Below are positions 16,218 to 24,116 of a stretch of 64,000 nt of DNA, in pieces. The stretch lies in contig NZ_QVNQ01000013.1 in NCBI RefSeq assembly GCF_003432485.1, forward strand, positions 62,001-126,000, written 5' to 3'. Each line of letters opens with the position of its first letter. Position 1 is the stretch's first letter. A model generated the notes under the pieces. It was not told where the DNA came from. It worked only from the letters and a program-made list of their open reading frames with translations, and made no database searches. Both the position numbers and the translations under genes were made by a program. The stretch comes from Actinomadura spongiicola (lineage in GTDB: Bacteria > Actinomycetota > Actinomycetes > Streptosporangiales > Streptosporangiaceae).

Positions 16218-16753
16218 TGCCGATCAGATCCTCGCGCAAGTGTTGCTCGTAGATGATCGTTTGGTGTCCCGCGACTGGTGATCTTCCCTGTGCGGGAGTT
16301 CTTCAGCTGCGCATTCGTGCTGTTCTGGCAATCCCACACCGTCGCCTGGTTCCCTTTGACCTGCACCTTTTCGATGCGAACAACGATGTGCCCGATGGAG
16401 GTCAGGTTCTTGGCGTGGAGCTCTTCGATATTGCCGAGTACGTCGTCGAGGAGCGGCTGCGCTGCGTATTGCCCGAGGAGCTCACGGCGATGCTGTGGGC
16501 GGGCGGACTGTTCAGCCTGGGGGAGTACCACCCAGTACTGGCTGTAGCTGTGTTTAACCGCGTCCTGGACCGTCGTCGATGCCGCTGGTGGGCTGGGTGC
16601 CCGGCTGGAGGGGAGTGACACTGGGTCATCGTTGCCGCCGCATGCACTGATCAGCAGCGCGGCGAACAGGAGTGTTTGATGAAGGGAGGGTGTGTGAGCA
16701 GGCGAGATGTCAGGGCTCCGCGCTGTATCAGCCGGACCGTAGTGTCGCCTCAT
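16178..16753 (-). CDS. Putative lipoprotein
   Basis: 191 residues from ATG 16753. Residues 27-40 (TLLFAALLISACGG) form a lipobox, so the Cys is the predicted acylation site. A Ser/Pro linker (SSRAPSPPAAST) is followed by an NTF2-like domain (AVKHSYSQYWVVLPQAEQ...RIEKVQVKGNQATVWDCQNSTNA...HLRATLARGSDRQWRITRI). Such lipoproteins are common in actinobacterial surface and conjugation loci. First gene of the leftward Tad operon; the promoter should lie in 16754-16850. Confidence 0.7.
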   Translation of the reverse strand: MRRHYGPADTARSPDISPAHTPSLHQTLLFAALLISACGGNDDPVSLPSSRAPSPPAASTTVQDAVKHSYSQYWVVLPQAEQSARPQHRRELLGQYAAQPLLDDVLGNIEELHAKNLTSIGHIVVRIEKVQVKGNQATVWDCQNSTNAQLKNSRTGKITSRGTPNDHLRATLARGSDRQWRITRISPLGRC

Positions 16754-16852
16754 GATCTCCGTCCTCTGTCGCGAAACTAGGACGATCTGTCGAGATAGTA
16801 AGACACTGTCGGGTAGGGTTGTAAAGAGGGACGGGCGGGTGAGGAGAGGCGC

Positions 16853-17296
16853 ATGGCAACGACACCCGAACCGCGGCAACTGGCGCTCAGCGAGTTCGTC
16901 CGCGATCACAACGCTTCTGGGCTCAGCTATCGACGCATGGCTGTACGTGCGACCGACCCGCAGAGCGGACAGACGCTCGGGTTTCAGTGGATCAGCAAGC
17001 TGGCGGCGGGGCAGGTGGCCAAGGCTCCTGAGCCATGGCAGATGCGCGCCCTGGCCGCCGCCATGGAGGTCCCCGAAGAACTGGTGAAAACTCTGGCCGC
17101 ACGTCAGTGGCTGGAGTATGAGATCAGCGAAGTCAGGCTCGGCTCGGATGAATGGATCTTGTTCCGCCTGGCGAGAGACCTGCCAGATGAGGACAAGCGC
17201 ATGCTCCGCCGAATGGCCGAGGAGTTCGTCCGCCGCCAGACCCGGCGCCTGAGCGAACCCCCAGATGACGCGGACACGGGGGCGCCTTCGATTTGA
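16853..17296 (+). CDS. XRE-like DNA-binding protein
   Basis: 147 residues behind GAGGAGAGG. The N-terminal part (ALSEFVRDHNASGLSYRRMAVRATDPQSGQTLGFQWISKLAAGQVAKAPEPWQMRALAAAMEVPEELVKTLAARQW) is a helix-turn-helix of the XRE type with an insertion between helices, like other actinobacterial phage/plasmid-type regulators. The C-terminal part is helical and highly charged (DLPDEDKRMLRRMAEEFVRRQ). Divergent from the Tad operon, so a candidate regulator of it. Confidence 0.65.
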   Translation: MATTPEPRQLALSEFVRDHNASGLSYRRMAVRATDPQSGQTLGFQWISKLAAGQVAKAPEPWQMRALAAAMEVPEELVKTLAARQWLEYEISEVRLGSDEWILFRLARDLPDEDKRMLRRMAEEFVRRQTRRLSEPPDDADTGAPSI

Positions 17297-17398
17297 GGGG
17301 GATACGTTCGGACCTATGTGGCAGAGGGAGTGTGCATCGACTGTCCATGATTATGATCGACAGAAACCCGAGAATTCGCTAAGCCGTAGGGGGATGAA

Positions 17399-17815
17399 AT
17401 GAGCATCCCGTCACGATTCGTCAGGCTAGGTCCGGAGGAAATGGACGAAAGGCTTGGTCCTGTCTTAGTTCACAGGACTTTTGCAGGCTGGATCTACTAC
17501 TGCCGCGCAGACAAGATCTCTGAGGAACTCGCCCGTGAGTTCGAGGCGTTAGCCAACCGCTATACCCAAACCACTATTTCGCTTACCACCCCGACCGAGC
17601 CGAGACCCGAGATCAGGATGCACCGGCTCCCACCAGAACAGATGCCCGCCCCGCTACAGCCAGCCGTGCTCGATCTCCAGGGCAGCGTCCACACTGTCTT
17701 CGTCCGCGAGGATTTGATCACTCAAGATATGGCCGAAGCTTTAGCCGACATCAACGCGGAGCAGAACCGTTATGCGCGTCGCCTTCCAGTGATTGCCCCC
17801 CGCTCTGACTCATAA
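17399..17815 (+). CDS. Unknown 138-residue protein upstream of P450
   Basis: Starts at ATG 17399 behind AGGGGGA. Mixed alpha/beta protein (WIYYCRADKISEELAREFEALANRYTQ; LQPAVLDLQGSVHTVFVREDLITQDMAEALADINAEQNRYA) with no membrane segment, cofactor motif or Cys pair. I do not recognise a family. It lies 59 bases upstream of the P450 gene in the same direction and is probably co-transcribed with it. Confidence 0.6.
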   Translation: MSIPSRFVRLGPEEMDERLGPVLVHRTFAGWIYYCRADKISEELAREFEALANRYTQTTISLTTPTEPRPEIRMHRLPPEQMPAPLQPAVLDLQGSVHTVFVREDLITQDMAEALADINAEQNRYARRLPVIAPRSDS

Positions 17816-17874
17816 CTACACGAGCACGCGCAGCGCACAGTCCCTCCGACTTGCCGACGCGATCGGAAAGCACC

Positions 17875-19134
17875 GTGGAAGAACCTCATGCCTCGCCCGC
17901 AACGTCCGGTGAGCCCACGCGCCTGCTACGTCAGATCCTGGCCGGTGATCCCGAGGTGGATCCGTTCGTCCTATACCGGCAACTAAGAGACCAGGCACCC
18001 ATCCTTCGCACCGGCTCGGACTGGATCGTTCTATCCCGCTACAGCGACGTCGAATCCGCTCTCCGCCACCGAGCCCTTGGACGAGGCGACGAGAGCGTTG
18101 CTCACCTCAAGTACCTACCGCAGGATGAGGCCGAAGCGGTTATGAACCGCTGGCGGCACACCATGGTGTTCGCCAATCCACCGCACCACACCCGGCTACG
18201 CCGACTGGTCAGCTCCGCCTTCACACATCGCCACGTCGGGGCCCTGACGGCAACGATCGGCAGGCACAGCGACCAACTCCTGAACCAACTAGCCCAACAG
18301 CCCGGCGGAGACTTCATCAGCACCGTCGCCTTCCCGCTCCCCACCCAAGTGATCGGCGAACTGCTCGGCGTACCCTCCGCCGACCGGCCACGGCTCGCCA
18401 CCTTGGTGCCCCAAGCCATGAAAGTCTTCGAACCCTTCACCGATCCCACCATTCTTGGCAGGGCCGCCGAGGCGGAAGCCGAACTGGCCGACTACTTCAC
18501 CCGCCTGCTCACCCACAAACGCCGCCACCACAAAGGTGACCTGCTCACCCGGTTGGCGGTTGCCCGAGATGACGAAGCTTTGACCGACACCGAGATGATC
18601 GCCACCGCGATCTTGCTTCTTGGAGCCGGGCTGGAGACCACCGCCAAGCTGCTCGGCAACGGCCTGCATACCCTGCTCACCCATCCTGATCAACTGGATC
18701 TACTTCGTTCGAACCCCGACCTGATACCCCGCGCGATCGAGGAGATCCTGCGCTTTGAGCCGCCCGCCCACCTCAACCCGCGCACCGTCCTTCAGCCATG
18801 CACGCTATCTGACATCGAGCTGGTACCCGGGCAATTCGTCATCGCCCTTCTCGCTGCAGCCAACCGCGACCCGGCGCAATTCACCGACCCTGACCACTTC
18901 AACATCAACCGCACCCAAGCTCCGCCATTGTCCTTCGGGAGTGGTATCCACTACTGCCTCGGAGCCCACCTTGCTCGGCTAGAAGCGACCGAGTTCTTTC
19001 GCCGCATGCTACGCCGTTATCCAACAATCGAGCTCAGCGGACAACCGCACCGCGAGCGGGGCAGTAATCTGCGAGGATTCATCAATCTACCAGTACAACT
19101 GATCGGACCGGTTACTCACCAGCCGGTGTCGTAG
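17875..19134 (+). CDS. Cytochrome P450
   Basis: 419 residues from GTG 17875, behind GGAAAG; a TTG at 17851 is the alternative. All class I actinobacterial P450 motifs are present: I-helix GAGLETT (about 250-256), K-helix EILR (290-293) and the haem-thiolate loop FGSGIHYCLGAHLAR with the ligand Cys at about 361. It lacks the usual Thr pattern AGxDTT but keeps Glu-Thr. A soluble mono-oxygenase that needs a ferredoxin; no ferredoxin gene is nearby. The substrate is unknown. Confidence 0.93.
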   Translation: MEEPHASPATSGEPTRLLRQILAGDPEVDPFVLYRQLRDQAPILRTGSDWIVLSRYSDVESALRHRALGRGDESVAHLKYLPQDEAEAVMNRWRHTMVFANPPHHTRLRRLVSSAFTHRHVGALTATIGRHSDQLLNQLAQQPGGDFISTVAFPLPTQVIGELLGVPSADRPRLATLVPQAMKVFEPFTDPTILGRAAEAEAELADYFTRLLTHKRRHHKGDLLTRLAVARDDEALTDTEMIATAILLLGAGLETTAKLLGNGLHTLLTHPDQLDLLRSNPDLIPRAIEEILRFEPPAHLNPRTVLQPCTLSDIELVPGQFVIALLAAANRDPAQFTDPDHFNINRTQAPPLSFGSGIHYCLGAHLARLEATEFFRRMLRRYPTIELSGQPHRERGSNLRGFINLPVQLIGPVTHQPVS

Positions 19135-19273
19135 CGATGAGACAGCGGCGGTACATCGGTGTGGGCCCACCTCTCAGCGGAGCGAGCCGTCGCCACGGCG
19201 AGGGACCTGACTGGTTCTGGCCTCTTGCGATCTCCGGCGAGGCCGTCTCCAGGCGCCTCCGGACGACGAATTC

Positions 19274-19438
19274 ATGTCTCCCCAGCTCGTTTGCGCAACC
19301 TGCAGTGCCCAAACCGATCACTGCAAGCCGGCGAACTCACCGAACGAAGCTGAATTCCAATCCTTCAATGTCGGCGAGCCTCAGCAGTACGAACGCCCCA
19401 TCGTTGCCGTGTGCTGCTGTTACGTGCTAATTCAGTAA
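19274..19438 (+). CDS. Possible 54-residue Cys-rich protein
   Basis: The gap 19135-19496 between the P450 and the OmpA-BTAD gene contains one ORF with protein-like composition: an N-terminal CATCSAQTDHC cluster, a charged middle and a C-terminal CCCY. It could be a small zinc-binding protein. The ribosome binding site is weak and GC at third positions is lower than in neighbouring genes, so this is uncertain. Nothing else is visible in the gap. Confidence 0.3.
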   Translation: MSPQLVCATCSAQTDHCKPANSPNEAEFQSFNVGEPQQYERPIVAVCCCYVLIQ

Positions 19439-19496
19439 GGACGACGACCTCCCCACCGTCGAAGCACAGGAGTCAATTTTCAGCACACGGATCTTC

Positions 19497-22460
19497 ATGG
19501 TTCCCTCCCCCTCGCCACGTCGGTGGCGCCGCCGCATCGGCAGAGTCTTGCGGGGCATAGGCTCGGCCCTGGTACTAGGCGCGGTCACAGTCGGCGTGCC
19601 GTACCTGTTCGTTGCGCTCGCCGGATCGCCGATCCCCGAGCGGATCCTCGACTGGGACGAGATCCTTTCTACCTTGTCCCGACGCGACGACGGAACGCTG
19701 TTTCTCGGCTTCCTCACCTACGTCGCCTGGGGCTTTTGGCTGATCTGGATTGCACTGCTGGTGCTGGAGACCGGTGCCCGGCTGCGGGGCCGACCCGCGC
19801 CGCACATTCCAGGACTGGATGGCCCTCAACGTCTGGCTGCGCTCCTGGTCACCACGCTGGGTGTGGCCGTCATCGGAACGACAGCTGCCGTGAGCCGAGC
19901 AAGCACGCTCCCCTCCGTGCCTCACAATGTGGCTGCCGCGGCCCCGCCCCCATACACGCAGTCCCCCTCAGCAACCACCGATTCCGACAGTGCGGTGGGC
20001 GGCCAGTACGATTCGCCCTCCACTCTCACGAGCCGCGTCAGGCCCCTGAACCGGGATGCGGCGCCTGGCCAGTCGGCCACCCGCCCGCAGAGACACCAAG
20101 TCACGGTGCGATTCGGGTTCGGGTCTGCCCAGTTGTCTACGCCTGTCAAGGAGGCTCTGGCTCGGACAACCCGCGACATCGGAACCGATGCCGACCCGGC
20201 ACAGCCGATCAGCATCGTCGGCCACACGGACGCACACGGCCCCGCCGACTACAACCAGCGCCTGTCGATCCAACGGGCTCGCACCGTCCGAGAGGCGCTC
20301 GGTGAGCTGGCAGCCCACGGCTTTCGGTTCGAAGTCAGTGGCAAAGGCGAGCGCACGCCGATCGCCGTCGAGACCCACGCGGACGGCAGCGACGACCCAT
20401 CCGGGCGAGCACGCAACCGCCGCGTCGAGATCACCTACACCCTCAAAACCCGGCATGCGCCACCGGCCAGCCCGACCGCCAGGCCACCTCACGAGCAGGG
20501 CGACGGTAACTCAGGCAGCCCGCCACCCTCACCACCGGCCACTCAGACCGCCCCCTCCCAGCCGACGCCACCACCCACCCCGTCGGAGACGGCGACAACA
20601 TCTGGAATCCCGTCGGAATCGGCCACATCGCAAGGCTCATCTCCCACGAGCCCACCCGCCTCCACAGATCACCCATTCACGGTGGACCTCCCCTCCGGCG
20701 CGATCGTCGGCCTGTCGTTCGCAGCCGGTGTCGGCACCGCGCTCGTGGTCACCCGGCTGCACCGGCGCCGCCGGCATCGCACACCCGCCACCGGCCCCGA
20801 TCTGGCCCGCCACGAACCGCCACCGTCGCCGACCATCCGCCGACTACGGCGCGTCGACCTCGGCCGCGAAGCGCAAAGTTCCGATCCTGAACAGCCACCC
20901 GACGAGCCCAGTCGACTCCACCTGTTTCCGCTGCCATCCAGCGGTCGGATCGTCCTGGGAGTACGTGACCACCAAGAGATCACAGTTCCGATCGGCGGAT
21001 TCCTCGTCGGACTGAAAGGGCCCGGTGGGATCGCGGTCGCCCGAGCACTGCTGCTCACGTTCCTGATGCACGCGGGTGACCACGATGTGGAGATCCTCAT
21101 CCCCCGCAGTGACGCAAGCCAGGTTCTCGCACTAAACCCCGACCAGGTCGAAGAGCTCACCCAATACGCCCGAGCCTTGCGCGTTACCGCTGACCTGAAC
21201 GCGGCACTGCGGCTGCTGGCGTCCGAGCGCATCCACCGTGCTCGCCTGCTCGACACCGCGCCCGACAGCCAAGACCTAGAGGCGGTCCGTCAGGCCGACC
21301 CGACCGAGCCCCTGCCCCGACTGGTCCTGATGGCTACCTCCGCCCCAGAGCAGCAGCGCCGCTTGGAAGCCGTAACTGTGGCCGCCTCCGATTACGACAT
21401 CGCCATCATCACTCTCGGCGAGCACCCGGTCGGCCCCACAGTGCATCTCGACGACGCGGCACAGGTCACCTCCTGGACCGGTGCTGGCACCGACATCTGG
21501 GACGGGCTACGCCTCTTCCACATCCAGCAACAGGATGCCGACCAGGTCCTCGAACTGATCCGCAGCGCGCACGGCGCCCCAGAGCCCGAATCAGAACCCC
21601 AGCCTGCGGCGCAGACGAAGACAGCCGCGCGCCCCCCGGTGTCCATGACGCGGTCGGCGCCACTGGTGCCACAGGCTCGCGGGGACCGCCCCGTCTACTT
21701 GCAGGTCCTAGGACATCCGACCGTAAGAGTTGACGGCAAGATTCTAGAGACCGGTATTCGCGGCAAGGGCCGGGAGCTGTTGACCCATCTGGCCGTCCAC
21801 GCCGAAGGCGCCAGTCGCGACGCGATTGTGGCGGCGCTGTGGCCGGACGTCGACCACAAACATGCCGTGATGCGCTTTCACGCCCTGCTGCACGAAACCC
21901 GCCAGACTCTCAAACGAGCTACCGGACGAATCGATGACAACTTCATCGCCCGCACCGCGGATCGCTACGGCATCGATCCCGAACTCATCAGTGTCGACCT
22001 GTGGCGTTTCCACACCTCCCTACATGAGGCGTCACAGGCCGAACGCGACCAGGACCAGGCAGTGCTGCTGCAGGAGGCCGCCGACACCTACCAGGGGCAC
22101 CTGGCCGCTGAGGCATCCTTCGAGCAGGCATACGAATGGATCGAACCCGAACGGGAGACGCTACGGCGCCAAGCCGTCGAAGCCTTGATCCACCTGGCCA
22201 TCCTCTACGAGCGTCACGAACCCGAGCGAGCTCTTACGGTCCTCGAACGCGCACGATCGCTCGACCGCTACGCTGAAGAGATCTACCAGCACATCATGAC
22301 CTTGCAGGCCAAGCTCGGCCGGTCTGATGCCGTACGACGTACCTATCGTCTCTTGGAGACCTCCCTGGAGGATCTGGCAGTCGACCCGAGCGAGGAAACC
22401 CAACAACTCCTGTGGCGCTTGCTCCACCCCCGCGGTAGCTCACAAATGGGTCAACGCTGA
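19497..22460 (+). CDS. Transmembrane OmpA-domain / BTAD transcription-activator fusion
   Basis: 987 residues. Basic N terminus, then membrane helices at about 22-42, 68-90 and 112-132; an OmpA/MotB-like peptidoglycan-binding domain at about 200-315 (VRFGFGSAQLS, VGHTDAHGPADYNQRLSIQRARTV, RARNRRVEI); a Pro/Ser/Thr-rich linker to about 392; a fourth helix at about 398-416; a cytoplasmic region; and from about 725 a winged-helix plus TPR BTAD module as in SARP regulators (RELLTHLAVHAEGASRDAIVAALWPD, LDRYAEEIYQHIM, AVRRTYRLLETSLEDLAVDPSEET). Topology puts OmpA outside and BTAD inside. Related actinobacterial proteins carry LysM in place of OmpA. The start lacks a clear ribosome binding site. Confidence 0.85.
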   Translation: MVPSPSPRRWRRRIGRVLRGIGSALVLGAVTVGVPYLFVALAGSPIPERILDWDEILSTLSRRDDGTLFLGFLTYVAWGFWLIWIALLVLETGARLRGRPAPHIPGLDGPQRLAALLVTTLGVAVIGTTAAVSRASTLPSVPHNVAAAAPPPYTQSPSATTDSDSAVGGQYDSPSTLTSRVRPLNRDAAPGQSATRPQRHQVTVRFGFGSAQLSTPVKEALARTTRDIGTDADPAQPISIVGHTDAHGPADYNQRLSIQRARTVREALGELAAHGFRFEVSGKGERTPIAVETHADGSDDPSGRARNRRVEITYTLKTRHAPPASPTARPPHEQGDGNSGSPPPSPPATQTAPSQPTPPPTPSETATTSGIPSESATSQGSSPTSPPASTDHPFTVDLPSGAIVGLSFAAGVGTALVVTRLHRRRRHRTPATGPDLARHEPPPSPTIRRLRRVDLGREAQSSDPEQPPDEPSRLHLFPLPSSGRIVLGVRDHQEITVPIGGFLVGLKGPGGIAVARALLLTFLMHAGDHDVEILIPRSDASQVLALNPDQVEELTQYARALRVTADLNAALRLLASERIHRARLLDTAPDSQDLEAVRQADPTEPLPRLVLMATSAPEQQRRLEAVTVAASDYDIAIITLGEHPVGPTVHLDDAAQVTSWTGAGTDIWDGLRLFHIQQQDADQVLELIRSAHGAPEPESEPQPAAQTKTAARPPVSMTRSAPLVPQARGDRPVYLQVLGHPTVRVDGKILETGIRGKGRELLTHLAVHAEGASRDAIVAALWPDVDHKHAVMRFHALLHETRQTLKRATGRIDDNFIARTADRYGIDPELISVDLWRFHTSLHEASQAERDQDQAVLLQEAADTYQGHLAAEASFEQAYEWIEPERETLRRQAVEALIHLAILYERHEPERALTVLERARSLDRYAEEIYQHIMTLQAKLGRSDAVRRTYRLLETSLEDLAVDPSEETQQLLWRLLHPRGSSQMGQR

Positions 22461-22551
22461 AGCAGAATCGGTTTTGTAGCTGAGAAGCGATTACGACATA
22501 TCGATACTGAGATCCATTAGCGTGAGCGATTGGATAGCGCACGGTAGTGAG

Positions 22552-23049
22552 TCAGTCTTCAGTTGGCGATTCATCGTCTAGAAGGGCGCGCAAGAGCGAG
22601 TGCCCCGGCATGAGGTCACCGGGGATGACCGGTACGGTGAATACCTTGGGGTCGTCGAAAACAGGTTCGCCGCTGGGCCGGCGTGTGTAGGGCACGACGC
22701 CGTAGTCGATGCCGTCTTCTTGATCAAAGCCCATCCACGTGACGCCCTCCTCCTCCCCGGGGCGCAGCGGGTGGGGAGAGGGGGCACGAGCGGCCACATC
22801 CCGCTCGTTGATCACCCAGACCTGCGGGACGGCCAGAACCCATCGGACTGCGGCAACACGGCGGACGTGGACGGCTGCTCGTTGCTCGAACGCGACTGCG
22901 GCGGCGCGATCCCGCAGATAGTCGTAGTCACTGAGCATCAACTTGCGCTGCCCGTCGAGTGCGGCGATCGCCAGGTACTCGTTAGCCCGGATGTGCCGCT
23001 CCTGTCGCTCCACAACGTCGAAGAGCACTGCCGCAAGGTCATCGTTCAT
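22552..23049 (-). CDS. Unknown 165-residue protein
   Basis: Starts at ATG 23049 behind GGAAGGGTGG. The N-terminal part is helical (DDLAAVLFDVVERQERHIRANEYLAIAALDGQRKLMLSDYDYLRDRAAAVAFEQRAAV); the C-terminal part includes WVINERDVAARAPSPHPLRPGEEEGVTWMGFDQEDGIDYGVVPYTRRP and ends in an acidic tail. No domain recognised. The preceding weak ORF (23039-23326) overlaps its start by 11 bases. Confidence 0.65.
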   Translation of the reverse strand: MNDDLAAVLFDVVERQERHIRANEYLAIAALDGQRKLMLSDYDYLRDRAAAVAFEQRAAVHVRRVAAVRWVLAVPQVWVINERDVAARAPSPHPLRPGEEEGVTWMGFDQEDGIDYGVVPYTRRPSGEPVFDDPKVFTVPVIPGDLMPGHSLLRALLDDESPTED

Positions 23050-23326
23050 CTGGCACCACCCTTCCACCCCATCCATGCCGGAGCAAGGTTCCCCGTCGGG
23101 GCCGGCCGCTGGAAGGGATGCAGGTAGAGCCGTCAGGCGAGGCACGGCTGGCCTGCGGCCACCCAGGGGCCAGGCCCGACGCCAAGATCGGTGCGTCGGC
23201 CAGCGCGCTACGCGCCTCCTCGACCCCTGCGCGCTGATCAGCCAGTGGCCCGCCGATGTCGACGACGGCCCGGGTATCCGCCACTGGGAGGATGTGCTGG
23301 TCGTGAAGGCGCGGCTGCGGGTCCAC
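23039..23326 (-). CDS. Weakly supported ORF upstream of the 165-residue gene
   Basis: A GTG-started frame of 95 codons with a believable N-terminal half (LHDQHILPVADTRAVVDIGGPLADQRAGVEEARSALADAPILASGL) but a low-complexity C-terminal half. It overlaps the start of the next gene by 11 bases, as coupled genes do. It may be a gene remnant. The remaining sequence to 23621 holds two regulatory-looking elements and no gene. Confidence 0.3.
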   Translation of the reverse strand: MDPQPRLHDQHILPVADTRAVVDIGGPLADQRAGVEEARSALADAPILASGLAPGWPQASRASPDGSTCIPSSGRPRRGTLLRHGWGGRVVPDER

Positions 23327-23475
23327 AAGGTCAGGGACGCGCGTGGGCCCTGGCCGTCAACAGGGTCCAAGTCGCACGGTCCTGAACCACCAATGATCGC
23401 GTGTGGCAGTGGCCGGATCAGCCTTACCGGCTCTGTGTCCGAAGGCGTATCATGAGGGAGCGATCGGTCTCCTAC

Positions 23476-23495
23476 TGTGTTCTGCTATCTAGTAT
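23476..23495 (-). promoter_or_regulatory. 20-bp motif shared with 50649-50668
   Basis: Read on the + strand, TGTGTTCTGCTATCTAGTAT here matches the sequence at 50649-50668 at 18 of 20 positions, differing only at two bases. Both copies lie upstream of leftward genes (22552-23326 and 49765-50607), so the element is probably a promoter or operator used on the minus strand. Confidence 0.5.
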
Positions 23496-23510
23496 GGGAT
23501 TTGATCAAAG

Positions 23511-23540
23511 GGGTCGACCCCCGCGTACGGGGGTCGACCC
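23511..23540. promoter_or_regulatory. Double palindrome GGGTCGACCC with 20-bp spacing
   Basis: The self-complementary decamer GGGTCGACCC occurs at 23511-23520 and 23531-23540, and the whole 30 bp is itself a dyad with 13-bp arms around CGTA (23524-23527). The centres are 20 bp apart, two helical turns, as in cooperative operators. A GTCAC-ATG-GTGAC dyad follows at 23552-23564. It could also fold as a terminator hairpin, but no T-run follows on either strand. Confidence 0.5.
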
Positions 23541-23621
23541 TCTTACATCCGGTCACATGGTGACAACTCGCTTTGGCGGTGGCCGCTCCTGGATTCCTCG
23601 CGCGTGTCCATGGTGGATGCA

Positions 23622-24116
23622 TCAAGAGTCGGGGGTCATCGCTGTGACGAATGCGTTGAGCTGCCCGAGGAGCGAGTTTGCAGATTGCTGGGCTTCACGG
23701 AGGATCCCAAGCGCTGCATCAACTCCGCACACCGCATCAGCACCGAGCTGCCCCACCTCCATCGCTGGGCCAGCGAGAGTCACCGCCACAGGGGCGCTGA
23801 CGTGCAGTAGGAATCGATAGCACCAATCATTGCCGTCGTCGATAAACTCAATAGCAGTAGTGGCGTGTTCGGAATGGGATAGCACCTCCTTCTGATCATG
23901 GGCTCGCTCGATCAAGCAGGAGACAGCGTCTTCCTGGCCCGGCTCACGGGGCCGCCAAGCAAGATGGACTTGCGGCCCTATTCTCCTCCCTCGGTTCTCA
24001 ATTGGGTCATCCAGATCAGCCAGTTCGTGCGCGACGACAAGCTCGCTCAGCCACTCCCGCGCTGCCTCCTCGTTGAGGGTAAAGGGCTTCATCACCATTC
24101 TCCGATTTCGATTCAT
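23622..24116 (-). CDS. Unknown 164-residue partner of the PAPS-reductase-family gene
   Basis: The ATG at 24116 overlaps the stop of the upstream PP-loop enzyme gene (ATGA) and has GGAG eight bases upstream. The protein is acidic, with EEAAREWLSELVVAHELADLDDPIENRGRRIGPQVHLAWRPREPGQEDAVSCLIERAHDQKEVLSHS followed by a beta segment DWCYRFLLHVSAPVAVTLAGPA. Full overlap coupling implies joint function with the PP-loop enzyme. No family recognised. Confidence 0.65.
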   Translation of the reverse strand: MNRNRRMVMKPFTLNEEAAREWLSELVVAHELADLDDPIENRGRRIGPQVHLAWRPREPGQEDAVSCLIERAHDQKEVLSHSEHATTAIEFIDDGNDWCYRFLLHVSAPVAVTLAGPAMEVGQLGADAVCGVDAALGILREAQQSANSLLGQLNAFVTAMTPDS

